From: Nitratidesulfovibrio sp.
GTDB lineage: Bacteria > Desulfobacterota > Desulfovibrionia > Desulfovibrionales > Desulfovibrionaceae
Length of the DNA: 64,000 nucleotides
Assembly (NCBI RefSeq): GCF_040373385.1
Contig: NZ_JBDXXH010000005.1
Coordinates: 186,001 to 250,000, forward strand
Reading direction: 5' to 3'
The notes under the pieces are model-generated. The model ran no database searches, was not told the origin of the DNA, and saw only the letters and a program-made list of their open reading frames with translations. The position numbers were made by a program, and so were the translations under genes. Each line of letters begins with the position of its first letter. Position 1 is the stretch's first letter. Positions 7,625 through 16,162 of this stretch are shown piece by piece.

Positions 7625-9442
7625 ATGCTGCGCATGCTCAAAAAACCCGTGCACCAATTCCTGCGCCTGTACCGCACCGTGGCCTACGTGCGCCTTGGGG
7701 TACTGGGCATGGGGCTGGGGCTGCTTTCCGGCTGCGCGGCCATCCTGTTCTTTCTGGGCATTGAGGCGGGCAAGCACTACATCCAGGTGGTCTGGGCCGG
7801 GCTGTCCTTGCCCGCCCCGGTCGGGGAAACGCTGTTCGGCCATGCCGAGGCCGCCGCGCGGACATACCGGCCATGGGTCATCGTGGCGGCGCTGGGCGGT
7901 ACCGGGCTGGTCACGGGCTGGCTGGTGCAGCGTTTTCTGCCCAACAGCCTGGACGGCATGACCGACGGTACCGACGCCATGATCCGCGCCTTTCACGCGG
8001 AAAAGGGCATCATCCGCAGGCGTGCCCCGCTGCTGAAGGGGCTTACCTCCATCTGCACCATTGCCTCGGGTGGCAGTGCCGGGCGCGAGGGGCCGGTGTC
8101 GCAGATCGGCGCGGGCATCGGCTCGTGGCTGTCCATGCGGTTGGGGCTTTCCCCGCGCGAACGGCGCATCCTGATGCTGGCGGGCGCGGCAGGCGGGCTG
8201 GGCGCTGTGTTCCGCGCCCCGCTGGGCGGCGCGCTGACCGCCATCGAGGTGCTGTACCGCGAGGACTTCGAGTCCGAAGCGCTGCTGCCCGCCGTGCTTT
8301 CATCGGTGGTGTCGTATTCGCTGTTCACCTTCGTGTTCGGCACCGCGCCCATCTTCGGCATTCCGCGCTTCAGCTTCACCTCGGTGCTGGAGCTGCCGTG
8401 GTACCTGCTGCTGTCACTGGCCTGCGCGGCCACGGGTTGGGCCTACGTGCGCACTTTCCGGGTGCTCAAGTATTCGGTGTTCGGCAAGCTGCGGACGCGG
8501 GTGGGCATCATGTGGACCACGGCCCTTGGCGGGGTGCTCATGGGGCTGTTCGGCATCCTGTATCCGCCGGTGCTTTCGGACGGCTACGGTTGGATCGAAC
8601 AGGCCATTCTGGGGCAGTTGCCGGTGGTCACCATGGTGACGATACTGCTCGGCAAGACGCTGGCCACCGCCGTCACCTTGGGTTCCGGCATGAGCGGCGG
8701 CATGTTCGCCCCGGCGCTGTTCGTGGGCGGCATGACCGGCGGGGTGGTGGGGTTTGCCGCGCAAGAGATCCAGCCGGACGTGGTCACCCAGCCCGGCGGC
8801 TACGTGCTGGTGGGCATGGCCGCGTTCTTCGCGGGCATCGCGCACGCGCCCATCGGCCCGTTGGTGATGGTCTGCGAGCTCACCCAGGGCTACGGGCTGC
8901 TGGCCCCGCTGATGCTGTCGTCGGCGGTGTGCATCCTGCTGGGGCGGCGCACCGCGCTGTACGAGAACCAGGTGGAAAACAAGTTCGAATCGCCCGCCCA
9001 CCTGCAAGACGCCACGGTGAACCTGCTGGCCACCATGCGCGTGCGCGACTGCTACACGCGCGGACGGGTGGCGGTGGTGGAAGAGAACGTGACCCTGAAG
9101 GCCCTCACGGACATCATCGCGGGCACGCAGGCGTTCACCTTTCCGGTGCGGGGCATGCACGGCAGGCTGAACGGCCTGCTGGCCGTGCAGGACGTGCGCG
9201 GCATCTTGTACGAGGCGGACCTGTTCGACCTGGTGCTGGCGGGCGACCTGGCCCGCCCCCTGACCGCCCTGACCGAGGACGACGACCTGTACACCGCCCT
9301 GCTGGCCTTCGTGGAAACCGACCTTTCGCAACTGCCCGTGGTCTCCAAGGACAACGAGGAAGACGTGCTGGGCCTGCTGGAACGCTCCGACCTGTTCCGG
9401 GCGTACAGCGCATCGCTGAAGGCGTTGCGGGAAGACCAGTAG
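7625..9442 (+). CDS. ClC-family chloride channel/antiporter with C-terminal CBS domains
   Basis: A 605-residue integral membrane protein. The ClC core contains GREGP (gating glutamate), a proton-pathway-type glutamate in GGALTAIEVLYRE, and the second selectivity loop GSGMSGGMFAPALF. After about residue 465 come two cytosolic CBS domains (VRDCYTRG... and ARPLTALTEDDDLYTALL...), which usually bind adenosine nucleotides. The start is ATG 7625 with AAGGAA eight bases before it; the longer open frame only translates the upstream tandem repeat. The two glutamates favour a chloride/proton exchanger over a pure channel, but this is inferred. Confidence 0.92.
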   Translation: MLRMLKKPVHQFLRLYRTVAYVRLGVLGMGLGLLSGCAAILFFLGIEAGKHYIQVVWAGLSLPAPVGETLFGHAEAAARTYRPWVIVAALGGTGLVTGWLVQRFLPNSLDGMTDGTDAMIRAFHAEKGIIRRRAPLLKGLTSICTIASGGSAGREGPVSQIGAGIGSWLSMRLGLSPRERRILMLAGAAGGLGAVFRAPLGGALTAIEVLYREDFESEALLPAVLSSVVSYSLFTFVFGTAPIFGIPRFSFTSVLELPWYLLLSLACAATGWAYVRTFRVLKYSVFGKLRTRVGIMWTTALGGVLMGLFGILYPPVLSDGYGWIEQAILGQLPVVTMVTILLGKTLATAVTLGSGMSGGMFAPALFVGGMTGGVVGFAAQEIQPDVVTQPGGYVLVGMAAFFAGIAHAPIGPLVMVCELTQGYGLLAPLMLSSAVCILLGRRTALYENQVENKFESPAHLQDATVNLLATMRVRDCYTRGRVAVVEENVTLKALTDIIAGTQAFTFPVRGMHGRLNGLLAVQDVRGILYEADLFDLVLAGDLARPLTALTEDDDLYTALLAFVETDLSQLPVVSKDNEEDVLGLLERSDLFRAYSASLKALREDQ

Positions 9443-9476
9443 GGAACCGCGCCTGCCGACGGCGTGGTGCCCGCGC

Positions 9477-10613
9477 CTATTTGCCCCGCCCCCCGGTGTT
9501 GCAGGTCAGCAGGGGGCAGAAGGCCAGCGCTTCGTCGGTGAGGGCCGTTGCCGCGCCTTCACCCGTGTGGAGAATGAGCGGCGGTTCCACCACAAGGCCG
9601 GGTTTGCCCGCGCGGCGGGCCTCCACCAGTACCAGCGTGGCCGGGCCGTGGGCGCGGGCATGCACGCAGCGCAGACGCCTGGGTTCCTGCCCCGTGCCGC
9701 GCAGCGCCAGCAGCAGGTCGGGCAGGCGGTCCGGTCCGTAGACCCAGCAACTGCGGCCCCCCGCGCGCAGCAGGCGCGCCGCCGCCTGGGTGAAGGCGGG
9801 CAGGGTGCCGGGCGCCTCGAACAGGGCGCGGCTGCGCTGGCCACTGGGCGACAGGCGGCCCGAGCCGTGTCGACGGTAGGGCGGGTTGGCCACCACCAGG
9901 CCCATGGACCCGGCTGGGGGCAGGGCATCGAAGGCGGGCATGTCCATGAGGGGGGCGATGCCGGGCGTGTCGCCGGGCGGGATTCCGTCACCGGAAAATC
10001 CCTGTGTTGCGGGCGTGCCGGATGTGTTCGTTCCCTCCTTGCCGGTACCCGCGTCAGCGGCGGCAAGGTCGGCCCGCAGCACCCGGAAGCGGCCCGTCAG
10101 CCCCAGCCGCGCCCCGTTCTGGCGCGCGGTCTCCGCCAGTTCCCCGTCGATGTCGATGCCCGTGCCCGTCAGGTGCGGGTGGGCCAGCAGCAGGGCCAGC
10201 CCCACCACGCCGCAGCCGGTGCCAAGGTCGGCGAAGGCCAGCGGGGTGCCGGGTGAGGTGTCCTGCGACGTGTCATGTTCCGCCGCAATGGGGGGCGCAA
10301 CGGCCTGTGCGCCGGGTGACGTCCTGCGTCCGGCGCGGACAGTATCCGCCCTTGCCGCCAGCGTCTTTCCCGCGAAGGCCGCCAGCGTTTTTCCCGCGAA
10401 GGCCGCCAGCGTCTCCCCCGCGAAGGCTGCCAGCAGCAGGGCGTCCACGGAAAAGCGGAAGCCGTCCACCGGCTGGGCAAGACCCCGCGGGAACAGGGCG
10501 CGGGCCTGAATGATCGCATCGGGCGTGGCGCCGGGCGTGGCGTCCGGCATGCCGGGCGCGGGGCTGTCGTGGGGCATCGGGGGGGCCGGGGCCTTGGGGG
10601 CATGGCGGTGCAT
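9477..10613 (-). CDS. Small-domain SAM methyltransferase (TrmN6-like)
   Basis: A 378-residue protein with a class I methyltransferase core: SAM-binding motif ADLGTGCGVVGLALLL, acidic loop GIDIDGEL, and the adenine-N6 catalytic motif NPPY in VVANPPYRRHGSGR. It resembles tRNA1(Val) adenine-37 N6-methyltransferases (YfiC/TrmN6). It is longer than the usual ~250 residues because of an Ala/Pro-rich N-terminus and low-complexity inserts. One insert is a triplicated 30-base unit (about 10345-10435) encoding AAFAGKTLA repeats. The exact start is uncertain. RNA target inferred from family. Confidence 0.75.
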   Translation of the reverse strand: MHRHAPKAPAPPMPHDSPAPGMPDATPGATPDAIIQARALFPRGLAQPVDGFRFSVDALLLAAFAGETLAAFAGKTLAAFAGKTLAARADTVRAGRRTSPGAQAVAPPIAAEHDTSQDTSPGTPLAFADLGTGCGVVGLALLLAHPHLTGTGIDIDGELAETARQNGARLGLTGRFRVLRADLAAADAGTGKEGTNTSGTPATQGFSGDGIPPGDTPGIAPLMDMPAFDALPPAGSMGLVVANPPYRRHGSGRLSPSGQRSRALFEAPGTLPAFTQAAARLLRAGGRSCWVYGPDRLPDLLLALRGTGQEPRRLRCVHARAHGPATLVLVEARRAGKPGLVVEPPLILHTGEGAATALTDEALAFCPLLTCNTGGRGK

Positions 10614-10863
10614 GGGGGCAGGCTATCCGGGAGCCAACGGGTTGGCAACGGGCATCGGTGACCCGTTTGTCCACCATCCTGTTTGTCCTCCATCCCGTTT
10701 GTCACGGCGAACCCATTTGCCATCGCTGATGATTTTGATAGACAAGGATGAAGGGCGGCAGACCCGCGTGTCGCCATTGTCGCGTATTTTCGGGCCTCTT
10801 GTTTTCCGCTCCGCGCCCGCATTCCGCCCCGGCCACGTCACCATCCCCACAGGAGCACGCCCG

Positions 10864-13800
10864 ATGCAACAGTTCCGGGCCGACCTGCACATCCACTCCC
10901 GCTTTTCGCGCGCCACCAGCGGGCGGCTCAACGCCCGCCATCTGGCCGCGTGGGCGCGGGTGAAGGGGCTGGACGTGCTCGGCACCGGCGACTTCACGCA
11001 TCCCAAGTGGCGGGCGGAACTGGCGGAGCAGCTGGTGCTGGACGAGCCCAGCGGGCTGTACCGCCTGCGCGACCCGCGCGGGCTGGACGCCGAACTGCCC
11101 GACTACGCGGGCAAGCCGCTGGCAGGGCGCACCCTGTTCATGCTCCAGGCGGAAATCAGCAGCATCTACAAGCGCGGCGGCAAGGTGCGCAAGGTGCACA
11201 ACCTTGTCTACGTGCCCGACATGGACGCCGCAGACCGCCTGTCACGCCGCCTGGCGGAGGTCGGCAACATCGAATCCGACGGGCGGCCCATCCTGGGCCT
11301 TGATTCCCGCAATTTGCTGGAAATGGTGCTGGAAACGCATCCCCAGGCCTTTCTGGTGCCCGCGCACATCTGGACGCCGTGGTTTGCCCTGTTCGGCTCG
11401 AAGTCGGGCTTCGATTCGGTGGCGGAATGCTTCGGCGACCTGTCGTCCGAAATCTTCGCCATGGAAACGGGCCTCTCGTCCGACCCGGAGATGAACTGGC
11501 TGTGGAGCGAACTGGACCGCTTCGCGCTCATCTCCAATTCCGACGCCCATTCCGGCGAGAACCTGGGGCGAGAGGCCAACCTGTTCTCCGGCGAAATCGG
11601 CTACGAAAGCATTCTGCGCAGCCTGAAGGGGCAGGGCATCGGCGGGCGCTTTCTGGGCACGCTGGAATTCTTTCCGGAAGAAGGCAAATACCACCTGGAC
11701 GGCCACCGCAAGTGCGGCGTGGTCATGGAGCCGCGCGAAACCCGCGCCCGTGGCGGGCTGTGCCCGGTGTGCGGCAAGCCGGTGACCGTGGGCGTGCTGC
11801 ACCGGGTGGTGGAACTGGCCGACCGCGAAACGCCCATCCAGTCGCCGGGGCAGCAGGGCTACCTTTCGCTCATTCCGCTGCCGGAAATCCTGGGCGAACT
11901 GCTGGGCGTGGGCGCCAAGAGCCGCAAGGTGGCCGAGCAGCACGCCCGGTGCATTGCCCGGTTCGGCTCGGAACTGAACATCCTGCAGGACGTGCCCGAG
12001 GCCGAGCTTTCCCGGTTCTGGGAACCGCTGGGCGAAGGCATTGCCCGCATGCGGCGGCGCGAGGTGCTGCGCCAGTCCGGCTACGACGGCGAGTACGGCG
12101 TGGTGCGCGTGTTCACGGACAAGGAACGCGCCTCCATCCAGCGCCGTTCGGTGGTGGGCGGCCTGCCGCTGCTGGAAGGCATGGGCGTTTCCGCCGCCCC
12201 GCGCGCTACCGGCAAGGGTAAAAAGGGCAAGGGCGCGGACCGCCCCTCGCTGCTGGAGGGACTGGGCGGGGCTGGCAAGGCGGCGCAACCGGCCCCCGCG
12301 TCCGAGCCGGACTTCGAATTTTCGCCGGAACCTGCAACGCCCGGCGCGGCTGCGGCCCCCGGCGTATCCGGTACTCCCGATCTTTCAGACGTTTCCCCCC
12401 GTTCCGATGGCGACGACGGCCCCACCCCGCCCGCCTTTGCCGCGTTCAGCGCGCCCCGCCCGCCGGAAGGCGCGGCCATGCGCTTCAACCCCGCCCAGCG
12501 CCGCGCGCTGACCGCCGGTCCGCAGCCGGTGCTGGTGCTGGCCGGTCCCGGCACGGGCAAAACCCGCACCCTGGTGGGCCGGGTGCTGCACCTGGTGGAA
12601 ACGGGCATCGACGCCCGGCGCATTCTGGCCGTCACCTTCACCCGCCGCGCGGCGGCGGAAATGGACGAGCGGCTGGCCACGGCCCTTGGCGAGGGCGCGC
12701 CCCTGCCGCGCACCGACACCCTGCATGCCCTGGCCTTCGAATACTGGCACCGGGCCACGCCCACCCCCCCGGTGCTGCTTTCGGAAGAGGCGGCCCGCCG
12801 CGTGTTTGCCGAGGCCAACCCCGACGAGCCCGCCCAGCGCCTGCGCGAGGCATGGGAAGCCATCGGGGTGTGCCGCGAAAAGATGCGCTCGTGCCTTGCG
12901 GAGCACGCCCCGCTGCTGGCCCGCTACACCGACCAGAAGGCGGCCTGGAATCTGGCCGATTACACCGATCTGCTGGAATTCTGGCTGGATCAGGTGCAGA
13001 ACAGCATTTACGCCAGCCCGTGGCGACACGTGCTGGTGGACGAAATCCAGGACCTTTCGCCGCTGCAACTGACGCTGGTGCGGGCGCTGGCCCCGCGCGG
13101 CGGGGCGGGCTTTTTCGGCATCGGCGACCCGGATCAGTCCATCTACGGCTTCCGGGGGGCGCACGGCGACGTGGCCGCCTTCCTGCGCGAGGCATGGCCC
13201 GACCTTTCCGTGGTGGCGTTGGAGGAAAACTACCGCTCCTCGGCACGCATCCTCGACTTCGCGGGGGGGCTGATGCAGGGGCGCTCGGCCTGCGGCCCGT
13301 TGCGCGCCGCGCGCGACCTGCCCGGAGAACTGCATCTGTTCGAGGCCCCCACGGCGGAAGGCGAGGCGGCCTGGATCGGCGAGCAGATTCGCGGCCTTAT
13401 CGGGGCCACCAGCCATTCGCTGCTGGATGCCGGGCATGGCCGTTCGCGCCGGGGCACGGTGCTGGACGAGGGCGGGTTCAGCCCCGGCGACATCGCCGTG
13501 CTGGTCCGCGTCAAATCGTTGATCCCCCAGTTGCAGCGCACCCTGACCCGCTTCGGCGTGCCCTGCGCCGTGCCCGAGGCCGAGGCCTTCTGGGCCGACC
13601 AGCGGGTGGCGCTCATCCTGGGGGCTGCCGGGCGCATGCTGGGCATCGGGTCCACGTCGTCCCCGTCCGGCCCCGCGTTGCCCGCCGGGCTCAGCCACCG
13701 CCGTCTGGTGGCGGAAGGGGTGCACCCCTCGCTGGCTGACCGGCTGGGGCTGGATGCGTCGCCGTTTGCCGTGCACCGGGACGGAGAGGCACCTGCCGAT

Positions 13801-14514
13801 TCACCCGATGCCGTCGCTGCCGACGGCCCGCGCGGCGACGGCGACGAAGCCTCCGGCTCCACCGCCACCACCGCTGCGGACGGTGGCGATACCCCCCTGC
13901 ATCCCGATGCGGAAATTCCCACGCGCGGCATGCCGCATGAGGTGGACTGCCCGCCCAAGGTGCTGTCCAGGGGGCCGCTGGGCGTGGCCGCCTACCTGCG
14001 CGAAACCCCGCCCTTCGACGACCTGTTCTGGCAGTCCTCGGCCTTCCGGGCGTTGTCCCGCGCCTACGACACCCACGGCGGCTGGGCCGGGCTGATGAAC
14101 TGGATCAGCCTGCAAAGCGAGCTGGAACTGGTGCGGCGCGGCAGCGAAAAGGTACAGATCATGAGCCTGCACGCGGCCAAGGGGCTGGAATTTCGCGCGG
14201 TGTTCCTGCCCGCGCTGGAGGACGGCATCATGCCCTTTGCCGGGGCGGGCACCCTGACCGGCAAGCCCGACCGCGACGGCGCAAGCCCCGACACCCGTAC
14301 CGACATGGATGAAGAACGCCGGCTGCTCTACGTGGGCATGACCCGCGCGGCCGAGGGGCTGTTCCTGAGTTGCGCCGCGCGCCGCCTACTGTATGGCCGC
14401 GAGCTGCGCCTGAAGCCCTCGCGCTTTCTGGATGACGTGCCGCTGGAAGGGCTGCGCCGCTCCATGCTGGTGCAGCACCAGAAGCGCAAGGAACGTCAGC
14501 TGTCGCTGATGTGA
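10864..14514 (+). CDS. PHP-domain / UvrD-type helicase fusion
   Basis: A 1216-residue protein. The N-terminal part (about 1-420) is a PHP-like metal-dependent phosphoesterase domain with DLHIHS at residues 7-12, NSDAHSGEN later, and a CxxC zinc-knuckle motif (CPVCGK near residue 300). A low-complexity linker (about 445-540) leads into a superfamily 1A helicase: Walker A AGPGTGKT near 560, VDEIQD near 725, GDPDQSIYGFRGA, ALEENYRSS, LHAAKGLEF near 1102 and YVGMTRAAE near 1157. A second poor-complexity insert sits before motif V. AGGAG lies eight bases before ATG 10864; the longer upstream frame is rejected. Likely a DNA repair enzyme combining helicase with a nuclease or phosphatase activity. 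Confidence 0.9.
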   Translation: MQQFRADLHIHSRFSRATSGRLNARHLAAWARVKGLDVLGTGDFTHPKWRAELAEQLVLDEPSGLYRLRDPRGLDAELPDYAGKPLAGRTLFMLQAEISSIYKRGGKVRKVHNLVYVPDMDAADRLSRRLAEVGNIESDGRPILGLDSRNLLEMVLETHPQAFLVPAHIWTPWFALFGSKSGFDSVAECFGDLSSEIFAMETGLSSDPEMNWLWSELDRFALISNSDAHSGENLGREANLFSGEIGYESILRSLKGQGIGGRFLGTLEFFPEEGKYHLDGHRKCGVVMEPRETRARGGLCPVCGKPVTVGVLHRVVELADRETPIQSPGQQGYLSLIPLPEILGELLGVGAKSRKVAEQHARCIARFGSELNILQDVPEAELSRFWEPLGEGIARMRRREVLRQSGYDGEYGVVRVFTDKERASIQRRSVVGGLPLLEGMGVSAAPRATGKGKKGKGADRPSLLEGLGGAGKAAQPAPASEPDFEFSPEPATPGAAAAPGVSGTPDLSDVSPRSDGDDGPTPPAFAAFSAPRPPEGAAMRFNPAQRRALTAGPQPVLVLAGPGTGKTRTLVGRVLHLVETGIDARRILAVTFTRRAAAEMDERLATALGEGAPLPRTDTLHALAFEYWHRATPTPPVLLSEEAARRVFAEANPDEPAQRLREAWEAIGVCREKMRSCLAEHAPLLARYTDQKAAWNLADYTDLLEFWLDQVQNSIYASPWRHVLVDEIQDLSPLQLTLVRALAPRGGAGFFGIGDPDQSIYGFRGAHGDVAAFLREAWPDLSVVALEENYRSSARILDFAGGLMQGRSACGPLRAARDLPGELHLFEAPTAEGEAAWIGEQIRGLIGATSHSLLDAGHGRSRRGTVLDEGGFSPGDIAVLVRVKSLIPQLQRTLTRFGVPCAVPEAEAFWADQRVALILGAAGRMLGIGSTSSPSGPALPAGLSHRRLVAEGVHPSLADRLGLDASPFAVHRDGEAPADSPDAVAADGPRGDGDEASGSTATTAADGGDTPLHPDAEIPTRGMPHEVDCPPKVLSRGPLGVAAYLRETPPFDDLFWQSSAFRALSRAYDTHGGWAGLMNWISLQSELELVRRGSEKVQIMSLHAAKGLEFRAVFLPALEDGIMPFAGAGTLTGKPDRDGASPDTRTDMDEERRLLYVGMTRAAEGLFLSCAARRLLYGRELRLKPSRFLDDVPLEGLRRSMLVQHQKRKERQLSLM

Positions 14515-14655
14515 CACGTGCCGGTTTTCCGCCGTCGACGTCGATACGGAATGCGGCGGCAGGCGTGCGTGGATGTTCCGGCGCGGTATGTTGTCCGGCT
14601 CGTGGGTGTCCGCTGCTGTCCCGCAGCCAACCTTCCGTTCCCCCATCCAATGCAA

Positions 14656-14686
14656 ACGGCCCGGTCATGCCGGGCCGTGGTGTTTT
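14656..14686 (+). terminator. Terminator after the PHP-UvrD gene
   Basis: A 9-bp GC stem (14656-14664 with 14670-14678), 5-base loop, then GGTGTTTT. It could also serve the convergent small minus-strand gene. Confidence 0.65.
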
Positions 14687-14798
14687 GCGGGGGTAGGGGA
14701 AGGCCGTCGCGGACGGTGCGCCCCGGCGCGAGCCGCCCCTCGCGGGGGCCGTTCGTCGTGCGGGCCGCCTTCCCGTGCGGGAAGACGGTGGCGGGCGG

Positions 14799-14948
14799 CT
14801 ACTGGGGGCAGCACACCCGGTACACGTAGCGTTCGTACAGGCCGGACACCCTGCCCGCCGTGCGGGGGCTGAGGCCCACGTCGCGCAGGCGACAGTAGAC
14901 GTGCAGGGGGTTGAAACGGTGCTGCAGAAAATGCTTCACGTGGCGCAT
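14799..14948 (-). CDS. Small 49-residue protein of unknown function
   Basis: Starts MRHVKHFLQHRFNPLHVYCR and ends in YVYRVCCPQ. A strong ribosome binding site (AGGAG, spacing 7) precedes ATG 14948, and codon choice fits the genome. Basic, His/Arg/Tyr-rich, three Cys, no signal peptide or membrane segment. Convergent to the helicase gene. Function unknown; I believe similar small proteins occur in Desulfovibrio, but this was not checked. A longer in-frame start (about 15014) lacks a good ribosome site. Confidence 0.6.
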   Translation of the reverse strand: MRHVKHFLQHRFNPLHVYCRLRDVGLSPRTAGRVSGLYERYVYRVCCPQ

Positions 14949-15172
14949 CAAGGTCTCCTGTTCCTCGCCGTACCCCATGGTGGAATTGACGGGGGAACGA
15001 CGTATGCGATGCATGCCCCATGCCGGTGCGGTCCGTGGTCCATGGTGGCGGCCCCTTGCGAGGGGGGGGCGCCGTGGGGGCGGACGGAAAACCGGCAGCC
15101 AGGCCCTGCGGACGGCACGTTTCTGCCGGGCAGCGCTTGCCGGTCAGGCGGAAAGCCCGTAACCGGGACGGC

Positions 15173-15988
15173 ATGCACGCTCCGCAGGCCCTTACCGCAT
15201 CGCCTCGGCTTCTGTCCAGAACCGTAGCGGCCCCTTCGTGGATCATTGCGGGCAACGTCCATGATAATTGCGCATTTCTTTCAGGCCGGGTGCACGAGGT
15301 GGGGCTGTGCCTGTTCGAGGCCGACGCCTGCCTTGCCTACACCGATGCTGACCTGCCCCCGGCGCTGGCCGGGCTGCCCCTGACCTGGCACGCCCATCTG
15401 CCGGTGGACCTTGCCTGGGGGGCGGGGCCGTACGGCGCGCCCGGCGTGGGTGCGGCGCACGTGTGCGGGCTGCTGCTGGACCGGGTGGCCTTTCTGGGGG
15501 CGCGGCGCGCTGTGCTGCACCCGCCCACGCCGGATCAGGCCGAGGCGGCGGGCCTTGCCGGTCCGGAAGGCCCGGCCCGGTTGCTGGCGGCCTTCCTGTC
15601 CGAATGGACGCGCCAGGGCCGCGACCCGGCCAGCCTGCTGCTGGAAAACATCGCCGGGCAGGACCTGGCGGACCTGCTGCCGGTCATCGGCGACGGAAAC
15701 TGCACGGTGTGTCTGGACATGGGTCATGTCCTGACCTACGGTCAACATAGGCTGCCCGCATCCGCCGGACTGCTGGAACGGGTGCGCATGGTGCACGTGC
15801 ATGCCCCCGGCGGCATGGACCGTCACCGCCCCCTTACCGAACTGACGACCCACGAGGCCGCCTGGGCCGCGCGGGTGCTGCCCGCCCTGCCGCCGGACGC
15901 GGTGCTGATGGTGGAGGTGTTCGCCTGGGATGGCGTGCTGGCCTCGCTGCCGGTGCTGGACCGTCTGCTGGACGGGGTGTCGGCCTGA
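15173..15988 (+). CDS. cbiR: CbiR-like cobamide-remodelling phosphodiesterase (TIM barrel, AP endonuclease 2 superfamily)
   Basis: A 271-residue protein of the sugar-phosphate isomerase/AP endonuclease family 2 fold. Recognisable elements are LSGRVHEVGLCLFE, WHAHLPVDL, LLENIAG, CLDMGHVL and VHVHAPGG, which supply barrel metal ligands (His, Glu, Asp-x-Gly-His, His-x-His). The N-terminal pattern resembles CbiR, which removes the lower ligand of cobamides so that cells can rebuild their preferred one. No cobalamin riboswitch could be confirmed upstream. ATG 15173 is the best start but lacks a clear Shine-Dalgarno site. If not CbiR, another xylose-isomerase-like TIM barrel enzyme. Confidence 0.65.
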   Translation: MHAPQALTASPRLLSRTVAAPSWIIAGNVHDNCAFLSGRVHEVGLCLFEADACLAYTDADLPPALAGLPLTWHAHLPVDLAWGAGPYGAPGVGAAHVCGLLLDRVAFLGARRAVLHPPTPDQAEAAGLAGPEGPARLLAAFLSEWTRQGRDPASLLLENIAGQDLADLLPVIGDGNCTVCLDMGHVLTYGQHRLPASAGLLERVRMVHVHAPGGMDRHRPLTELTTHEAAWAARVLPALPPDAVLMVEVFAWDGVLASLPVLDRLLDGVSA

Positions 15989-15996
15989 AACCGTAG

Positions 15997-16160
15997 GGCT
16001 GGCACTGTCGGGCGCTTCCGTAGGGTTGGCACTGTCGGGCGCTTCTCTGAACCGGGGGTGCCGCGCGCCCGGCATCGCTGGTATCGCGGGCATCACTGGC
16101 ATCACTGACATCACGAGCATACGCGCATCGGGCATCACGCGATTCGGGGCCGAGAGGAGA
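15997..16160. repeat. Short tandem repeats before the DHH gene
   Basis: Two copies of a roughly 26-base unit (GTAGGGCTGGCACTGTCGGG and onward) in 15997-16050. They are followed by a degenerate 9-base GGCATCACT-like repeat from 16068 to about 16140. No reading frame is supported here. Confidence 0.7.
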
Positions 16161-16162
16161 TC

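Noticed and set aside
10510..10863. N-terminal extension of the PHP-UvrD protein by 118 codons
   Set aside because: Overlaps the divergent methyltransferase gene, has no ribosome site and is unlike PHP; AGGAG precedes ATG 10864.
15040..15172. Cobalamin riboswitch upstream of the CbiR-like gene
   Set aside because: A CAGCCAGGCCCTGC word resembles the B12 box, but the loop is too short and the other conserved riboswitch segments could not be found in order.
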